Translations under genes and position numbers: made by a program
Source: an uncultured Collinsella sp.
GTDB lineage: Bacteria; Actinomycetota; Coriobacteriia; Coriobacteriales; Coriobacteriaceae
Direction of reading: 5' to 3'
Length of the DNA stretch: 19,843 bases
NCBI GenBank assembly: GCA_902489945.1
Contig: CABUBZ010000037.1
Location: forward strand, 1-19,843
The notes under the pieces: generated by a model
Told to the model about the DNA's origin: nothing
Databases searched by the model: none
The model's input: the letters and a program-made list of their open reading frames with translations, nothing else
In this document: piece after piece, positions 13,626-19,843 of the stretch
How positions within the stretch are numbered: the first letter of the stretch is position 1
How the letters are laid out: every line of letters starts with the position of its first letter

Positions 13626-13635
13626 GGAGACAGCT

Positions 13636-14532
13636 ATGAAGCTTCAGCAGCTCAGATATGTCGTCAAGGTCGCCGAATGCGGCAGCATCACCGAGGCCTC
13701 GCGCCGCCTCTTTGTGTCACAGCCCTCAATCACTGCGTCGATTCGCGACCTCGAAAACGAGATGGGCGTGCGCATCTTCGAACGCACCAACAAGGGCGTC
13801 ATCGTGTCCGAGGAGGGCGAGACTTTTTTGGGCTATGCGCGCCAGGTGCTCGACCAGGCTGATCTGCTCGAGGACAAATACAAAGGCGCATCCGAGCAGG
13901 TTCCGCATTTTAGCGTGAGCTGCCAGCACTATTCCTTTGCCGTCAATGCATTTGTCGACGTGATTCGCGAGTTCGACGCCGCGCGCTACGACTTTACCCT
14001 GCGCGAAGAGCAGACCCACGAGATCATCGAGGACGTCGCGCACATGAAAAGCGAGTTGGGCATCCTGTACCTGTCCGAGCACAATCGCGAGGTTATCGAG
14101 CGCATGCTGGCGGCCAACGAGCTCGTATTCGAAGGGCTCTTCTGCGCCACGCCGCACGTTTTTGTTTGTGCCGACCATCCGCTGGCCGGCCGCTCCAGCG
14201 TGACGCTCGAGGATTTGGAAGACTACCCGTTCCTGTCCTACGAGCAGGGCAGCTACAACTCGTTTTACTATTCCGAGGAACTGACCTCGACCTTTGAGCG
14301 TCGCAAGAACATCCGCGTACGCGACCGTGCGACGCTGTTCAACCTAGCCATGGGCCTCAACGGCTACACCGTGTGCTCGGGCGTGATTAGCCATGAACTC
14401 AACGGCCCCGGCATTATCTCGATTCCGCTCGATGTGGACGAGTACATGGAGATCGGTATTATCACGCGCAAGAACACGACGCTCACGCGCTACGGTCAGG
14501 CCTATATCGACGCGATTCGTCAGCATATCTAG
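13636..14532 (+). CDS. LysR-family transcriptional regulator
   Basis: The product has 298 aa, normal for the family. The N-terminal winged helix-turn-helix begins MKLQQLRYVVKVAECGSITE, with recognition helix SQPSITASIRDLE (about 28-40) and wing FERTNKGVIVSEEG. Residues about 90-298 are the two-lobed effector-binding domain. GGGAGA lies 5 bases before ATG 13636. The reading frame is open further upstream to 13426, but that part is the +1 frame of the HAD gene and is not real. It lies 10 bases after the HAD gene. The next gene, a MetE-like methyltransferase in the same direction, carries a LysR-type box in its promoter and is the obvious candidate target, though autoregulation cannot be excluded. 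The effector is unknown. Confidence 0.95.
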   Translation: MKLQQLRYVVKVAECGSITEASRRLFVSQPSITASIRDLENEMGVRIFERTNKGVIVSEEGETFLGYARQVLDQADLLEDKYKGASEQVPHFSVSCQHYSFAVNAFVDVIREFDAARYDFTLREEQTHEIIEDVAHMKSELGILYLSEHNREVIERMLAANELVFEGLFCATPHVFVCADHPLAGRSSVTLEDLEDYPFLSYEQGSYNSFYYSEELTSTFERRKNIRVRDRATLFNLAMGLNGYTVCSGVISHELNGPGIISIPLDVDEYMEIGIITRKNTTLTRYGQAYIDAIRQHI

Positions 14533-14578
14533 GCTGCTGTGCTCCGCACGGTTCAAGTCTCTTTATGACAGTCCAGAA

Positions 14579-14601
14579 TGATATAGGAAGCATCTATATC
14601 A
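14579..14601 (+). promoter_or_regulatory. LysR-type operator candidate (TATAG-N7-CTATA)
   Basis: Eight-base arms TGATATAG (14579-14586) and CTATATCA (14594-14601) are exact reverse complements around 7 bases. This is the spacing and symmetry of LysR-type activation boxes (T-N11-A). It overlaps the -35 zone of the putative MetE-like gene promoter, as expected for an activator site. Confidence 0.55.
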
Positions 14602-14615
14602 AACTGTTATAAACG

Positions 14616-14621
14616 TATATT
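14616..14621 (+). promoter_or_regulatory. Possible -10 of the MetE-like gene
   Basis: TATATT lies 67 bases before ATG 14688. At 17 bases upstream there is no consensus -35 (TCTATA), which fits a promoter that needs an activator. Confidence 0.38.
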
Positions 14622-14633
14622 TTACGATGACCA

Positions 14634-14647
14634 TATGAGCGCTCATA
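14634..14647. promoter_or_regulatory. Perfect 14-bp palindrome downstream of the MetE-like promoter
   Basis: TATGAGCGCTCATA is a perfect palindrome located about 6-20 bases after the expected transcription start. It could be an operator for a dimeric repressor or a second regulatory half of the LysR control region. Confidence 0.42.
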
Positions 14648-14687
14648 CTCTGTCCCAGTAAAGCAACCAATGCAAAGGGAGATATCT

Positions 14688-15821
14688 ATGAGCACTTCGA
14701 TTCAACCGAACGCGCCGTTTCGCGCCGATATCGTCGGCAGCTTTCTTCGTCCGCAGGCTGTAAAGGATGCCCGTGCCGCCTATGCCGCGGGTAAACTCGA
14801 CGCTTCCGGCCTTAAGGCCGTCGAGGACGAGGCCATCCGCGACTTAGTGGCCAAGCAGAAGGCTGCCGGCCTGCAGGTGATTACCGATGGCGAGTTCCGC
14901 CGCAGCTACTGGCACCTCGATTTTATGTGGGGACTCAACGGCATTGAGCGCCGCGCCTCGCGCACGGGCTACATGTTTCACGATGAGGAGACTACCGCCG
15001 ACACCGCCGTGGTAACCGGTCTCATTAGCGGCGAGAACCATCCGTTCGTCGAGCATTTTAAGTTTGTCAAGGCGCTTGAGGGGGAGGGCCAGGTCGCGCG
15101 TCAAACCATTCCGGCGCCGATCCAGACGTTCTCGGAGGTTACGCTCGACCGCTGCGATGGACAGCAGGAGAGTTTGCGCGCCGTCTACAAGACCGACGAA
15201 GAGCTCGCTGATGCCATCGCCGCAGCATACCGCACCGTGATTGCCGACCTGTATGCCGCGGGCTGCCGCAACATCCAATTTGACGACTGCACCTGGGGTA
15301 TCTATTGCGATACCGACTTTGTGTCCAAGACCGGCATGAGCCCGGTTGACTTGCAAAAGGTGTCCGAGCTAGGTGTGGCGCTCAACAATGCCGCAATCGC
15401 GGACAAGCCCGACGATCTGGTCGTCAACACGCATGTGTGCCGCGGCAACTACCATTCCACCTATGCTTTTGAGGGCGGCTACGACCCCATCGCGCCGTAC
15501 CTGTTCGCACATGAGAACGTCGATGCGTTCTATCTGGAGTTCGACACACCCCGCGCCGGTGGTTTTGAGCCGCTCAAGTACGTTGCCCCCGGCAAGAAGG
15601 TCGTGCTGGGCCTGGTGACCTCCAAGGCGGCAGAGCTCGAGAACGAGGACGTTATCGTCGAGCGCATCCGCGAAGCTGCAAAGTATGTGCCGCTCGAGAA
15701 CCTGTACCTGTCGCCCCAGTGCGGCTTTGCCAGCTGCGAGATTGGCAACAAACTGACCGAGGACGAACAGTGGGCAAAGATCGCGCTGGTCAAGCGCATT
15801 GCCGAGCACGTTTGGAAGTAA
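14688..15821 (+). CDS. MetE C-terminal-domain-like (cobalamin-independent) methyltransferase, YxjG/YxjH type
   Basis: The product has 377 aa, one barrel equal to the catalytic half of MetE; the MetE N-terminal half is absent. VGSFLRP near the N-terminus, TDGEFRRSYW at 66-75 and the zinc ligands His249 and Cys251 (NTHVCRGNYHSTY), Glu284 (YLEFD) and Cys345 (SPQCGF) match the MetE H-x-C...E...C set. It should transfer a methyl group to a thiol such as homocysteine. The donor for stand-alone proteins of this type is uncertain; short-polyglutamate methylfolate, S-methylmethionine or others are possible. The in-frame ATG at 14670 lacks a ribosome site, while AAAGGGAG lies 6 bases before 14688. A LysR-type box and a palindrome lie upstream, next to a LysR gene. 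Confidence 0.92.
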   Translation: MSTSIQPNAPFRADIVGSFLRPQAVKDARAAYAAGKLDASGLKAVEDEAIRDLVAKQKAAGLQVITDGEFRRSYWHLDFMWGLNGIERRASRTGYMFHDEETTADTAVVTGLISGENHPFVEHFKFVKALEGEGQVARQTIPAPIQTFSEVTLDRCDGQQESLRAVYKTDEELADAIAAAYRTVIADLYAAGCRNIQFDDCTWGIYCDTDFVSKTGMSPVDLQKVSELGVALNNAAIADKPDDLVVNTHVCRGNYHSTYAFEGGYDPIAPYLFAHENVDAFYLEFDTPRAGGFEPLKYVAPGKKVVLGLVTSKAAELENEDVIVERIREAAKYVPLENLYLSPQCGFASCEIGNKLTEDEQWAKIALVKRIAEHVWK

Positions 15822-15868
15822 CGCTACCGTTTGCAGGCGACGGTGCGTGCGAGACACGGCGTATCACG

Positions 15869-15874
15869 TACAAT
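15869..15874 (+). promoter_or_regulatory. Possible -10 of the uracil permease gene
   Basis: TACAAT lies 70 bases before ATG 15945. The -35 is weak. No PyrR-type binding loop was recognised in the leader. Confidence 0.3.
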
Positions 15875-15944
15875 GGTTCGGATCGTATCGTTCGGGCAGA
15901 TTATCCGATATGCCTGATCGCCCTTCCATCATGAAAGGACTTCC

Positions 15945-17279
15945 ATGTCCCAATCCTCGACGCCCGCCGTCACCGATGCCATCTACGATGCATCGTCGCT
16001 CGGCCGCCCGCGCATGTTCGTGTTGGGTTTGCAACACATGTTTGCGATGTTCGGAGCCACGGTGCTCGTGCCTGTGCTCACCGGCCTTTCCGTTTCGGCG
16101 ACGCTTCTGTTCGCCGGCATCGGCACGCTGCTGTTTCATTTTCTATCGCGCGGTAAGGTGCCCGCGTTTCTGGGCTCGTCGTTTGCTTTTATCGCGGGTT
16201 ATGCCGCCATTGCACCCAACGGCGAGGCCGAGCTTTTGCCTTACGCTTGCCTGGGCGTTGCCTGCGCCGGCCTGCTCTATCCGGTGCTGGCGGCGCTGTT
16301 CCGCGCATTTGGCGCCAAGCGTGTCATGCGCTTCTTTCCGCCGGTGGTGACCGGTCCCATCGTCATTTCCATCGGCCTGATCCTGGCGAGCTCTGCCATT
16401 GCCAACTGCCAGACCAACTGGCTTGTCGCCGTTATCGCTGTGGCCGTGATCGTCATCTGCAACATCTGGGGCCGCGGCATGGTCAAGATCGTGCCGATTT
16501 TGCTGGGCGTTGTGGTGAGCTATGCTGTCGCGGCGGTGCTGGGCGAGGTTGATTTTTCGGGCGTTGCCGCCGCTCCGTGGGTCGGTCTGCCCATCGTGTG
16601 GGACAACACCGTGTTTGCGCTCTTTGGACCGCAGTTCGATAGCGGTCTTGCCACGACGGCCATCATCACCATCATGCCGCTGGCCTTTGCAACTATGATC
16701 GAGCATATCGGCGATATCTCCGCCATTGGCTCTACCTGCGAACGCAATTACATTGCCGATCCCGGTCTGCACCGTACCCTGCTCGGCGATGGCCTGGCGA
16801 CCATCTTGGCGTCGCTCTTTGGCGCTCCGGCCAACACCACGTATGGCGAGAACACCGGCGTGCTTGCGCTTACGCGTGTGTTCGACCCGCGCGTGATTCG
16901 CATTGCCGCCTGCTGTGCCATCGTGCTTTCGTTCTGCCCCAAGTTTGCTGCTGTGATCGCTGCTATGCCGGCGTGCGTTATCGGCGGTGTGTCACTCGTG
17001 CTCTACGGCATGATCAGCGCCGTTGGCGTGCGTAACCTCATCGAGAATCAGGTTGATTTCCAGAACAACCGCAACGTGCTGGTTGCCGCGCTGGTGCTCG
17101 TGCTTTCGCTCGGCATCGCGTACAGCACCGCCGGCGCCATCGTGTTGGAGCTGGGCGGCGTGACCATTTCGCTGTCCGGCATTGCCGTGGGCTCACTGGT
17201 GGGCATCGTGCTCAACGCCATCCTGCCGGGTAACGACTTTGAGTTTGATGTCTCCGAGCTTGAGGAGGCTGTTGAGTAG
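15945..17279 (+). CDS. uraA: Uracil permease, NCS2 (UraA/PyrP) family
   Basis: The product has 444 aa, a highly hydrophobic inner-membrane protein with about 14 membrane segments by eye, as in UraA. The characteristic motifs are VPAFLGSSFAFI at 72-83, the substrate-binding MIEHIGD at 251-257 (Glu253, matching the conserved UraA glutamate) and APANTTYGENTG at 294-305 (Glu302). Together they favour uracil over xanthine or urate as substrate, imported with protons. AAAGGA lies 5 bases before the ATG. The gene stands alone, 123 bases after the MetE-like gene, and ends in a strong bidirectional terminator. A specificity broader than uracil is possible. Confidence 0.94.
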   Translation: MSQSSTPAVTDAIYDASSLGRPRMFVLGLQHMFAMFGATVLVPVLTGLSVSATLLFAGIGTLLFHFLSRGKVPAFLGSSFAFIAGYAAIAPNGEAELLPYACLGVACAGLLYPVLAALFRAFGAKRVMRFFPPVVTGPIVISIGLILASSAIANCQTNWLVAVIAVAVIVICNIWGRGMVKIVPILLGVVVSYAVAAVLGEVDFSGVAAAPWVGLPIVWDNTVFALFGPQFDSGLATTAIITIMPLAFATMIEHIGDISAIGSTCERNYIADPGLHRTLLGDGLATILASLFGAPANTTYGENTGVLALTRVFDPRVIRIAACCAIVLSFCPKFAAVIAAMPACVIGGVSLVLYGMISAVGVRNLIENQVDFQNNRNVLVAALVLVLSLGIAYSTAGAIVLELGGVTISLSGIAVGSLVGIVLNAILPGNDFEFDVSELEEAVE

Positions 17280-17304
17280 CAGCTGCGTTCAGCTAAAACA
17301 AGAT

Positions 17305-17342
17305 ATGGTGCCCATGCGTATATGCGTGTGGGCACCATTTTT
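17305..17342. terminator. Bidirectional intrinsic terminator between uraA and the esterase gene
   Basis: ATGGTGCCCA (17305-17314) and TGGGCACCAT (17329-17338) are perfect 10-bp arms with a 14-base loop. Four more T residues follow on the plus strand. On the minus strand the stem is followed by ATCTTGTTTT. It overlaps the esterase stop codon by two bases. Confidence 0.82.
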
Positions 17343-18006
17343 AATGCGTCAGTATCCAGTGGATGCCGCGGGCCATGCGTAAGTCGGTTTGGGCAAAGTG
17401 ATTGCCGGGGTTGAGCTCCAGCGTTGTTGGAATGCCGCGCTCGACGAGCAACGCTTCCATCGCGCGTGTGTCGTCGAGTACATGCCGCATCATGCGGTTG
17501 GGCGTCTTGGTTTCCTTTTTGCCGAGTGACAGGTAGACGGCTTGCGGGCTGCCGGCAAAAGGGGCCGTGCTGGCACGGTCGACAAAGTCGGGAAACCATA
17601 GCGACCCCGATGCGCTCGCGGCGCGGTCAAAGGCGTCGGTTTGCCAGAGGGACCAGAGTGCGAAGAGGCCCGCGAGCGAGTAGCCGGCAATGCCGCGCCA
17701 GGTGGGCGGCTGAGGAAGCGACGACTCGACCTGGGGGATTATCTGATTCAGCAGCTCATCAAGAAAATCGGCAGCTTGGCCGCCGAAAGGCTTGGCATCG
17801 CGTACGGTCCCGTCGCATGCCCAGGGGCTCAGCTCGCGATTCCAATCGAGCCCGCCAATGGTGACGAGGGCGAATGGCGGACAGTCGAGCTCTCGGCAAC
17901 ACTTATAAACCTCGCTGCCGTCGCCCACGACCACAGGAAGGTAGATGACAGGCGCGCTTTCCGTATGATTCGAATAAACGGTTATCTGCTTTTGATGCGC
18001 TTCCAT
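17341..18006 (-). CDS. Alpha/beta-hydrolase-fold esterase, putative (esterase D / IroE-like)
   Basis: The product has 221 aa. The nucleophile elbow is GYSLAG at 108-113 (Ser110), after a buried strand, and followed by a helix LFALWSLW. SGSLWFPD at 133-140 resembles the conserved SxSxWW segment of the putative-esterase family (PF00756, COG2819). His203 in NPGNHF is the likely catalytic histidine, and Glu165 in LGKKET could be the acid. The family includes siderophore, S-formylglutathione and acyl-thioester hydrolases, so the substrate is open. No signal peptide is seen, which suggests a cytoplasmic enzyme. The start at 18006 has a moderate GAGAGAAG site. The gene stands alone, convergent with uraA. 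Confidence 0.85.
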   Translation of the reverse strand: MEAHQKQITVYSNHTESAPVIYLPVVVGDGSEVYKCCRELDCPPFALVTIGGLDWNRELSPWACDGTVRDAKPFGGQAADFLDELLNQIIPQVESSLPQPPTWRGIAGYSLAGLFALWSLWQTDAFDRAASASGSLWFPDFVDRASTAPFAGSPQAVYLSLGKKETKTPNRMMRHVLDDTRAMEALLVERGIPTTLELNPGNHFAQTDLRMARGIHWILTH

Positions 18007-18044
18007 GACGGGCTTCTCTCAGTGTTGTGATATCGGCAGCCCCA

Positions 18045-18053
18045 ATTGTCGCA
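18045..18053 (-). promoter_or_regulatory. Possible extended -10 promoter of the esterase gene
   Basis: The minus strand reads TGC-GACAAT, nearly identical to the TGC-GATAAT before the flavodoxin operon, about 38 bases before the start. No clear -35 is seen. Confidence 0.28.
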
Positions 18054-18116
18054 CGCCAGCGTATGCCGGTTGGGCTAGACCAAAGACAATCTCGTGCATC
18101 CCCTGCGGACGCATAT

Positions 18117-18156
18117 GGAAAACGCCACCGCCGGAGGGGAGCTCGGCGGTGGCGTT
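18117..18156 (-). terminator. Intrinsic terminator after the wall-anchored protein gene
   Basis: AACGCCACCGCC and GGCGGTGGCGTT (arms 18145-18156 and 18121-18132 read on the minus strand) form a perfect 12-bp stem with a 12-base loop and run into TTTTCC. It lies about 58 bases beyond the stop codon. Confidence 0.78.
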
Positions 18157-18213
18157 GTTAAACGGTGCTGGGGCTCGGGGCCTTCGCGGGAGCTGCCATG
18201 TGCGCAGAGGCGT

Positions 18214-19843
18214 CTAAGAACGCTTACGGCTCGCCATGGTGCCTGCGGCGATAGCGGCTGTTCCCGCAAGGACGGTTGCCACGATGGCCGCACCCGAGGT
18301 GTCGCCGGTTGCCGCGAGCACGCCGGTAGTCTTGGCTTTCGTGGTTGAAGCCGCAACGGCCTTGGTCGGCTTTGAGCCCTCAGGCTTGGGGTTCTGCTTG
18401 GACTCCGCGGGCTTGCTTTCTGCGGGCTTGGTCTCGTCGGGCTTGGGGTCTTCCGGCTTGGCTACCTCGGGAGGTGCGATGGTCGTACTTTTGGCGACTG
18501 CTTTGATATAGAGGGAGTCGACCGTGGCGTCGCCCGTGCCGATGGCTTGGCCTGCCTCGTAGATGCCGTCACGGAGCTTGCGATAGTCAATGACCTTGCC
18601 GCCTTCGGGCGTCTGGATGGCGGCGTTCTCAATCTTGATGGTGCCGATTGTCTTGCCGTCAGCGCTCATGGCACGGGCAAAGATTGCCGCTGTATCTCCT
18701 TCGGCCGTTACCTTGCTGCGGATGATCGAGATGACTGCGGGTGTGACGCCCTCGCTGGTCTGGGCGATGATGCCGATGTTCTCGCCTTGGGGTTCGCGCC
18801 TCGTCTCGCCATCTTGGTTTTCGCTGTAGGGGATGGGGCCGTCGCCGTTCTCGACATAGCGGGCTATGGCCTTGACAACGGAGTCGCTGATGTAGATGTG
18901 GCCGCCCTTCTCGTTGGGTCGATCGTTTCTGGTGGAGAATGCAGCCGAAACCTCGCCTTCCGCAAACGCGTCCACGGTGGAGCCGTTCTTGACGACGATG
19001 TCGTCCTGGTAGGTGAAGAGGGCGTTGGCGCCACCGTATCTGCCTTTACTTGCACGGACCGTCACGTTTGCATAATCGAGGGTGATGCCCTTGTGGGCAT
19101 AGACGCCATATTCAACACCGTTTACGTTGAGGGAGGCGTTTGTGGCTGCGAGGCTGCCCTTGGCCTCGACGGCAGCGTCTTCCTCGGAGCTTGCCTTGAC
19201 CTGGCTGCCGTCCGAGATGTTGATATTGTCGCCGCTCCAAAGGGCCTCACCATCGGCTGAGCTCGCCTCGACCGTCCCGCCACCCTTGATGGTGAGGTTC
19301 TTGTCGGCTCCAATACCCTTGTCCTTGGTAGCCCTGGCGGTGACGGCTCCGCTGTCGTCAATCGTGATATTGCCGTTTGCCCTGATGCCATCCGATGCAC
19401 CCGTGGCGTTGACGTTGCCCGAACCTTTGATAGCGAGATCACCTCCGGCATTGATGGCATCAAACCCAGCGCTCGTGGCGTTGACGGATCCGGCTCCGTC
19501 GATGTTGATATTACCCGTGGTGAGGATAGCGTCCTCAGTAGATGTCACGCTGAGCGTGCCGCCCTCGTCGCCTTGGATATTGAGCTCGGCATTCTCGTTA
19601 GTGCCATGAGAAACGTTGATGCTTTCGGTCCATTCGGCAGTGACGATGTTGGTTCCCGAGTAATTCACGTTGAGCTTGCCTGCGGCCTGGATCTCGCCGC
19701 CGTTATAGTTGTTGAGCTTCAAGTCGTCGGCGCCGTCCCACGACCAGGTACCGGCCTCGTCGCTCGCCGCGGTGTTGTGCTTGTTGCCGCCGACCTTGAC
19801 CCATTCCGCTGCGAGCGAGACGCTCGGCATGAGCAGCGAGCTC
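18214..19843 (-). CDS. Sortase-anchored beta-helix surface protein, N-terminus outside the window
   Basis: The frame is open to the right edge. Four codons (SSLL) precede the Met at 19830, and SSLLMPSVSLAAEW looks like the hydrophobic end of a signal peptide with an A-A-E cleavage site, so that Met is internal and the true start lies further right. Counting from it, 538 residues are visible. Residues about 91-258 contain six or more 23-24-residue repeats of the GxxNATxxxDAIxAxGNIxIxG type. These resemble the beta-helix carbohydrate-binding (Cthe_2159-like) domains of surface proteins. A Lys-Pro-Glu rich linker (about 452-492), LAATGD at 505-510, a hydrophobic helix and the RKRS tail form a cell-wall sorting signal. 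Exposure at the surface and a role in adhesion or glycan binding are inferred. It is low in cysteine. Confidence 0.88.
   Translation of the reverse strand, partial: SSLLMPSVSLAAEWVKVGGNKHNTAASDEAGTWSWDGADDLKLNNYNGGEIQAAGKLNVNYSGTNIVTAEWTESINVSHGTNENAELNIQGDEGGTLSVTSTEDAILTTGNINIDGAGSVNATSAGFDAINAGGDLAIKGSGNVNATGASDGIRANGNITIDDSGAVTARATKDKGIGADKNLTIKGGGTVEASSADGEALWSGDNINISDGSQVKASSEEDAAVEAKGSLAATNASLNVNGVEYGVYAHKGITLDYANVTVRASKGRYGGANALFTYQDDIVVKNGSTVDAFAEGEVSAAFSTRNDRPNEKGGHIYISDSVVKAIARYVENGDGPIPYSENQDGETRREPQGENIGIIAQTSEGVTPAVISIIRSKVTAEGDTAAIFARAMSADGKTIGTIKIENAAIQTPEGGKVIDYRKLRDGIYEAGQAIGTGDATVDSLYIKAVAKSTTIAPPEVAKPEDPKPDETKPAESKPAESKQNPKPEGSKPTKAVAASTTKAKTTGVLAATGDTSGAAIVATVLAGTAAIAAGTMASRKRS
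18301..18318 (-). other. Codons for LAATGD, an LAxTG-type sortase signal
   Basis: LAATGD is followed by a roughly 22-residue Ala-rich hydrophobic stretch and SRKRS at the C-terminus. LAxTG in place of LPxTG is typical of class E sortase substrates of high-GC Gram-positives (established knowledge). No sortase gene is in the window. Confidence 0.8.
19132..19560 (-). repeat. Region of six 23-24-residue beta-helix repeats inside the surface protein
   Basis: By eye the units begin at GTLSVTS, GSVNATS, GNVNATG, GAVTARA, GTVEASS and QVKASSE, each continuing D-A/G-I-x-A-x-G-N-I-x-I. The period is about 70 bases. The copies differ at the DNA level, so the array is old rather than a fresh tandem expansion. 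Confidence 0.7.

Noticed and set aside
13426..13635. 70-codon upstream extension of the LysR frame
   Set aside because: It overlaps the HAD gene in another frame. The true N-terminus MKLQQLRYVV has its own ribosome site at 13636.
16143..16772. 209-codon minus-strand open frame
   Set aside because: It is antisense to the uracil permease and its composition (His, Asp, Gly-rich) is typical of a shadow of hydrophobic codons.
19132..19560. Repeat array read as CRISPR or tandem DNA repeat
   Set aside because: The periodicity is at the protein level (23-24 residues) inside an open frame, and the DNA copies are not identical.
19830..19843. Met at 19830 as the real start of the surface protein
   Set aside because: The codons before it (SSLL) continue a signal-peptide-like stretch in the same frame to the window edge, and no ribosome site can be judged.

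Overview
The window looks like chromosome of a high-GC, gut-type actinobacterium of the class Coriobacteriia, most likely Collinsella or a close relative. This is an inference from the GC-rich codon use, the AGGAGG-type ribosome binding sites, the LAxTG-type wall-sorting signal of the last gene and the general gene content. No tRNA, rRNA, IS element, CRISPR array or phage gene was seen. Coding density is high and no gene-free stretch exceeds about 260 bases.

Layout. (1) 1-1933, minus strand: a likely three-gene operon transcribed as flavodoxin-fold FMN oxidoreductase, then an ArsC/Spx-like thioredoxin-fold protein that lacks the family cysteines, then a CobW/P47K (G3E) metal-chaperone-type GTPase running off the left edge. 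(2) 2008-9381, minus strand: three consecutive paralogous soluble cyclic-di-GMP proteins. The first transcribed (973 aa) and second (905 aa) have the architecture GGDEF - PAS_3-like - degenerate GGDEF - degenerate GGDEF (GQDDF) - EAL. The third (509 aa) is the front half only: GGDEF - PAS_3-like - degenerate GGDEF. (3) 9611-10480, plus strand: a patatin-like phospholipase divergent from the c-di-GMP cluster, with a good promoter. (4) 10582-12625, minus strand: a thiamine salvage operon, thiM - thiamine-binding UPF0045 protein - thiE, under a TPP riboswitch with an intrinsic terminator. A short sequence next to the terminator can pair with the aptamer as an antiterminator. (5) 12717-14532, plus strand: a Cof-type HAD phosphatase followed 10 bases later by a LysR-type regulator. 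(6) 14688-15821, plus strand: a MetE C-terminal-domain-like (YxjG-type) methyltransferase. Its promoter carries a TATAG-N7-CTATA LysR-type box and a perfect 14-bp palindrome. (7) 15945-17279, plus strand: a UraA-type uracil permease ending in a bidirectional terminator. (8) 17341-18006, minus strand: an alpha/beta-fold esterase. (9) 18214-19843, minus strand: the C-terminal part of a secreted, sortase-anchored beta-helix surface protein whose N-terminus lies beyond the right edge.

The most distinctive items are the three-paralogue c-di-GMP block, the regulatory DNA in front of the MetE-like gene, the cysteine-less ArsC-like protein in the CobW operon, and the repeat-built wall-anchored protein. 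I found no clear evidence for a wholly new multi-gene system. The c-di-GMP block is the best candidate for unusual biology.
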